DNA of 6,465 nucleotides from Anaerolineae bacterium (GTDB taxonomy: Bacteria; Chloroflexota; Anaerolineae; Anaerolineales; Villigracilaceae): assembly GCA_003158885.1 (NCBI GenBank), contig PMLN01000175.1:1404-7868 (forward strand). The letters run 5' to 3'. Below the pieces are notes generated by a model, which worked only from the letters and a program-made list of their open reading frames with translations, did no database searches and was not told where the DNA came from. Below, in pieces: positions 4,749-6,465 of this stretch. The position numbers were made by a program, and so were the translations under genes. Numbering within the stretch: the first letter of the stretch is position 1; every line of letters begins with the position of its first letter.

Positions 4749-5708
4749 ATGATCTCTCGACTTCGTTTTGCTCATTTACCCACACCGATTGAAGAATTGC
4801 CGCGCCTATCTTCCACTTTGGGCGGGCCGCGCATTCTCGTCAAACGCGACGATCAGACCGGGCTTGCCTTTGGCGGCAACAAGACGCGCAAGCTGGAGTT
4901 TCTGGTTGCCGAGGCGCAGGATCAGGGAGCCAGGATGATGATCTCGGCTGGCGCACTCCAATCGAATCATTGCCGTCAGACCGCCGCCGCAGCAGCCAAG
5001 TTTGGCTTTGAATGTACGCTGGTGCTAACCGGTCAATTAACCGGACAAGCTTCGGCCAATTTACTGCTCGATGAATTGTTTGGCGCAAAGATCGTCAATG
5101 TCGCCGATCGTGCGGATCGTGACCGCGTGTTGAAGGAAACGTTTGATAAAGCGGTTGCCGATGGAAAGAAGCCGTATCTCGTTCCGTATGGCGGCTCCAG
5201 CCCAACCGGCGTCATGGGCTATGCCTTTGCGGTTGAGGAGTTCATGAAGCAGGGCGTCCATGCGGATTGGTTCGTTTTTGGCACCTCCTCCGGTGGAACT
5301 CACGCCGGATTGGTGCTGGGACAAAGATTATTTGGTTATCAGGGCAGGGTATTGGGGATTAGTATTGACGAATCGGAAGAATGGCTGAAAACCCATGTTT
5401 CCGCTTTGGCTTCGGAAGCTTCAGAGCGGCTGGGTAAGCGTATTGATTTCACACCCGATGATGTGCTGGCAATGGATCAATATTGCAAAGCCGGTTATGG
5501 CGTATTGACCGATGCCGAACGCGAAGCCGTTCGAATGTTTGCGGGCACTGAAGGTTTATTGCTTGACCCCGTTTATACTGGCCGCGCTGCCGCAGGCCTG
5601 ATTGACTTGATCCGCAAAGGATTCTTCAAAAAGGATGAAACGGTTTTATTCTGGCACACAGGCGGTCAGCCCGCGCTGTTTGCAGATGGGTATTCGAATT
5701 CAATTTAA
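4749..5708 (+). CDS. dcyD: D-cysteine desulfhydrase (PLP-dependent, ACC deaminase family)
   Basis: This 319-residue enzyme is a fold-type II PLP protein. Lys45 in GGNKTRKLE is the expected Schiff-base lysine, SNH at 72-74 is the substrate-contact loop, and SSGGTHAGL (about 179-187) is the phosphate-binding loop. The family's paired active-site tyrosines appear as Tyr250 and Tyr276. The two positions that separate ACC deaminase (Glu and Leu) from D-cysteine desulfhydrase (Thr/Ser and Thr) are Thr277 and Thr304 here, with the correct spacing of 27 residues. This favours D-cysteine breakdown to pyruvate, sulfide and ammonia in the cytoplasm. L-cysteate sulfo-lyase is a related alternative not excluded. 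GGAGG at 4740-4744 is the ribosome binding site, and its first bases belong to the inverted repeat flanking the previous gene. A hairpin terminator begins four bases after the stop codon. Confidence 0.85.
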   Translation: MISRLRFAHLPTPIEELPRLSSTLGGPRILVKRDDQTGLAFGGNKTRKLEFLVAEAQDQGARMMISAGALQSNHCRQTAAAAAKFGFECTLVLTGQLTGQASANLLLDELFGAKIVNVADRADRDRVLKETFDKAVADGKKPYLVPYGGSSPTGVMGYAFAVEEFMKQGVHADWFVFGTSSGGTHAGLVLGQRLFGYQGRVLGISIDESEEWLKTHVSALASEASERLGKRIDFTPDDVLAMDQYCKAGYGVLTDAEREAVRMFAGTEGLLLDPVYTGRAAAGLIDLIRKGFFKKDETVLFWHTGGQPALFADGYSNSI

Positions 5709-5711
5709 AAC

Positions 5712-5743
5712 AAAACCGCCTCCCATCAAGTGGAGGCGGTTTT
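5712..5743. terminator. Bidirectional intrinsic terminator between convergent genes
   Basis: A perfect 12-bp inverted repeat (AAAACCGCCTCC at 5712-5723 and GGAGGCGGTTTT at 5732-5743) encloses an 8-base loop. The GC-rich stem is followed by a T-run on the plus strand and, read from the other strand, by the complement of the A-run. It can therefore stop transcription from both dcyD and the S1-domain gene. It starts 4 bases after the dcyD stop and ends 17 bases before the S1-gene stop. Confidence 0.92.
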
Positions 5744-5759
5744 ATTAGTTGCTTGGGTG

Positions 5760-6465
5760 TTAGGCGCCGGTCGGTAAGCGTTTTTCAAGCGTGCGGCTGA
5801 GAATATCTTCCTGCTCGATCGTGGATGACTTGATCCGCTTTGATTTTTGGCCTTTTCGGGATTTGGCATGGTCTTGGGCCGACTGCCATGCAATCTGCAT
5901 CGCGGTCAACTCCGGCTCAAGATTCTCCTCGATTTGCGTTTCTTCTTCCTTTTCAGTCTTCTTATTTTTCCTGCCCCGCTTGTTTTCGCGCTCCGGCTTC
6001 ACTTCCTCGACGATTTCTGGTTGAATGGCTTTCATGCTCAAACGGATTTGACGCTTTTTGCGATCCACTTTGAGCACCATGGCTTCCACTTCATCGCCAT
6101 CTTTGACAACATCGCTCGCGTTCTTGACATATCCGCGCGCCAGTTCGCTGATGTGGATCATGCCGGGCCGTTCGGCGCCGATTTCAACGAACACGCCGTA
6201 AGGTTCCGTGCGAACTACCTTGCCTTTAACAACCATCTCGGGTTGAAGATCTTTCCAGTCATACATGAGCGGCTGGATCATCGTCAATTCGATTCGATCC
6301 TTGCGTACGCGCTTCACCCATACTTCAACAGTCTGGCCTTCCTTAACAATATCTTCCACTTTATTTACAGGATCTTTTTGAAGCTGGGAAATATGGAGCA
6401 CACCCGGGACAGGTTGCCCCACATCTACTAGGGCGCCTGCCAGGGTGGTTTTGAGAATTTTGCCT
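5760..6465 (-). CDS. S1 RNA-binding domain protein, 5' end beyond window
   Basis: The reverse-strand frame ends at TAA (5762-5760) and stays open to the right edge, so the start lies outside; 234 residues are visible. A GTG at 6422 in this frame is not a credible start because it lies inside the first S1 domain, whose preceding residues (GKILKTTLAGALVDV) fit the family. Two S1 domains are seen: residues 1-66 (GVLHISQL) and about 77-147 (GKVVRTEPYGVFVEIG, GMIHISEL). After them comes a charged, Lys/Glu-rich tail of about 85 residues (ERENKRGRKNKKTEKEEE) that is probably disordered. Such proteins bind RNA, as in ribosomal protein S1 and its relatives; the exact function here is unknown. It converges on dcyD, sharing the terminator between them. 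Confidence 0.87.
   Translation of the reverse strand, partial: GKILKTTLAGALVDVGQPVPGVLHISQLQKDPVNKVEDIVKEGQTVEVWVKRVRKDRIELTMIQPLMYDWKDLQPEMVVKGKVVRTEPYGVFVEIGAERPGMIHISELARGYVKNASDVVKDGDEVEAMVLKVDRKKRQIRLSMKAIQPEIVEEVKPERENKRGRKNKKTEKEEETQIEENLEPELTAMQIAWQSAQDHAKSRKGQKSKRIKSSTIEQEDILSRTLEKRLPTGA

Noticed and set aside
5847..6431. Long forward open frame (194 residues) opposite the S1-domain gene
   Set aside because: It is antisense to a frame with two clear S1 domains, and its peptide has no recognisable motif; it is a shadow of the real gene.

Overview
The window most resembles a chromosomal stretch from a Chloroflexota bacterium of the Anaerolineae type. This is inferred from protein style: paired FemAB-like proteins, a long membrane-bound nucleotide-sugar dehydratase, an S1-domain protein with a charged tail, and moderate GC content with many short tandem repeats. 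No rRNA or tRNA is present to confirm it.

Layout: positions 1-5708 hold a run of forward genes ending at a strong hairpin terminator (5712-5743). They are the 3' end of a sugar epimerase/dehydratase gene (1-114); a WbpM/CapD/FlaA1-type nucleotide-sugar 4,6-dehydratase (111-2018, ATGA overlap); two tandem FemAB-family aminoacyltransferase paralogs (2050-3042 and 3042-4274, TAATG overlap); a small AT-rich GxxExxY protein gene (4338-4715); and a PLP enzyme best read as D-cysteine desulfhydrase (4749-5708). A convergent reverse-strand gene for an S1 RNA-binding protein (5760-6465) runs off the right edge.

The first four genes fit a cell-envelope theme: nucleotide-sugar modification for surface glycan, then addition of amino acids to peptidoglycan precursors or another amino-acceptor. 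The GxxExxY gene and dcyD have no clear link to that theme.

The unusual content is a set of short tandem-repeat arrays. Four lie in frame inside the two FemAB paralogs: two four-copy heptamer arrays in the first, and a twelve-copy 9-mer array plus an ~8-mer array in the second. They fall where the two paralogs differ in length or sequence. A fifth repeat family (CACGAAG-type) brackets the AT-rich GxxExxY gene as inverted copies (16/17 match) immediately after the preceding stop codon and just before the next start codon. This looks like a compact cassette inserted between two genes. These repeats and the possible cassette are the best candidates for something not well described.
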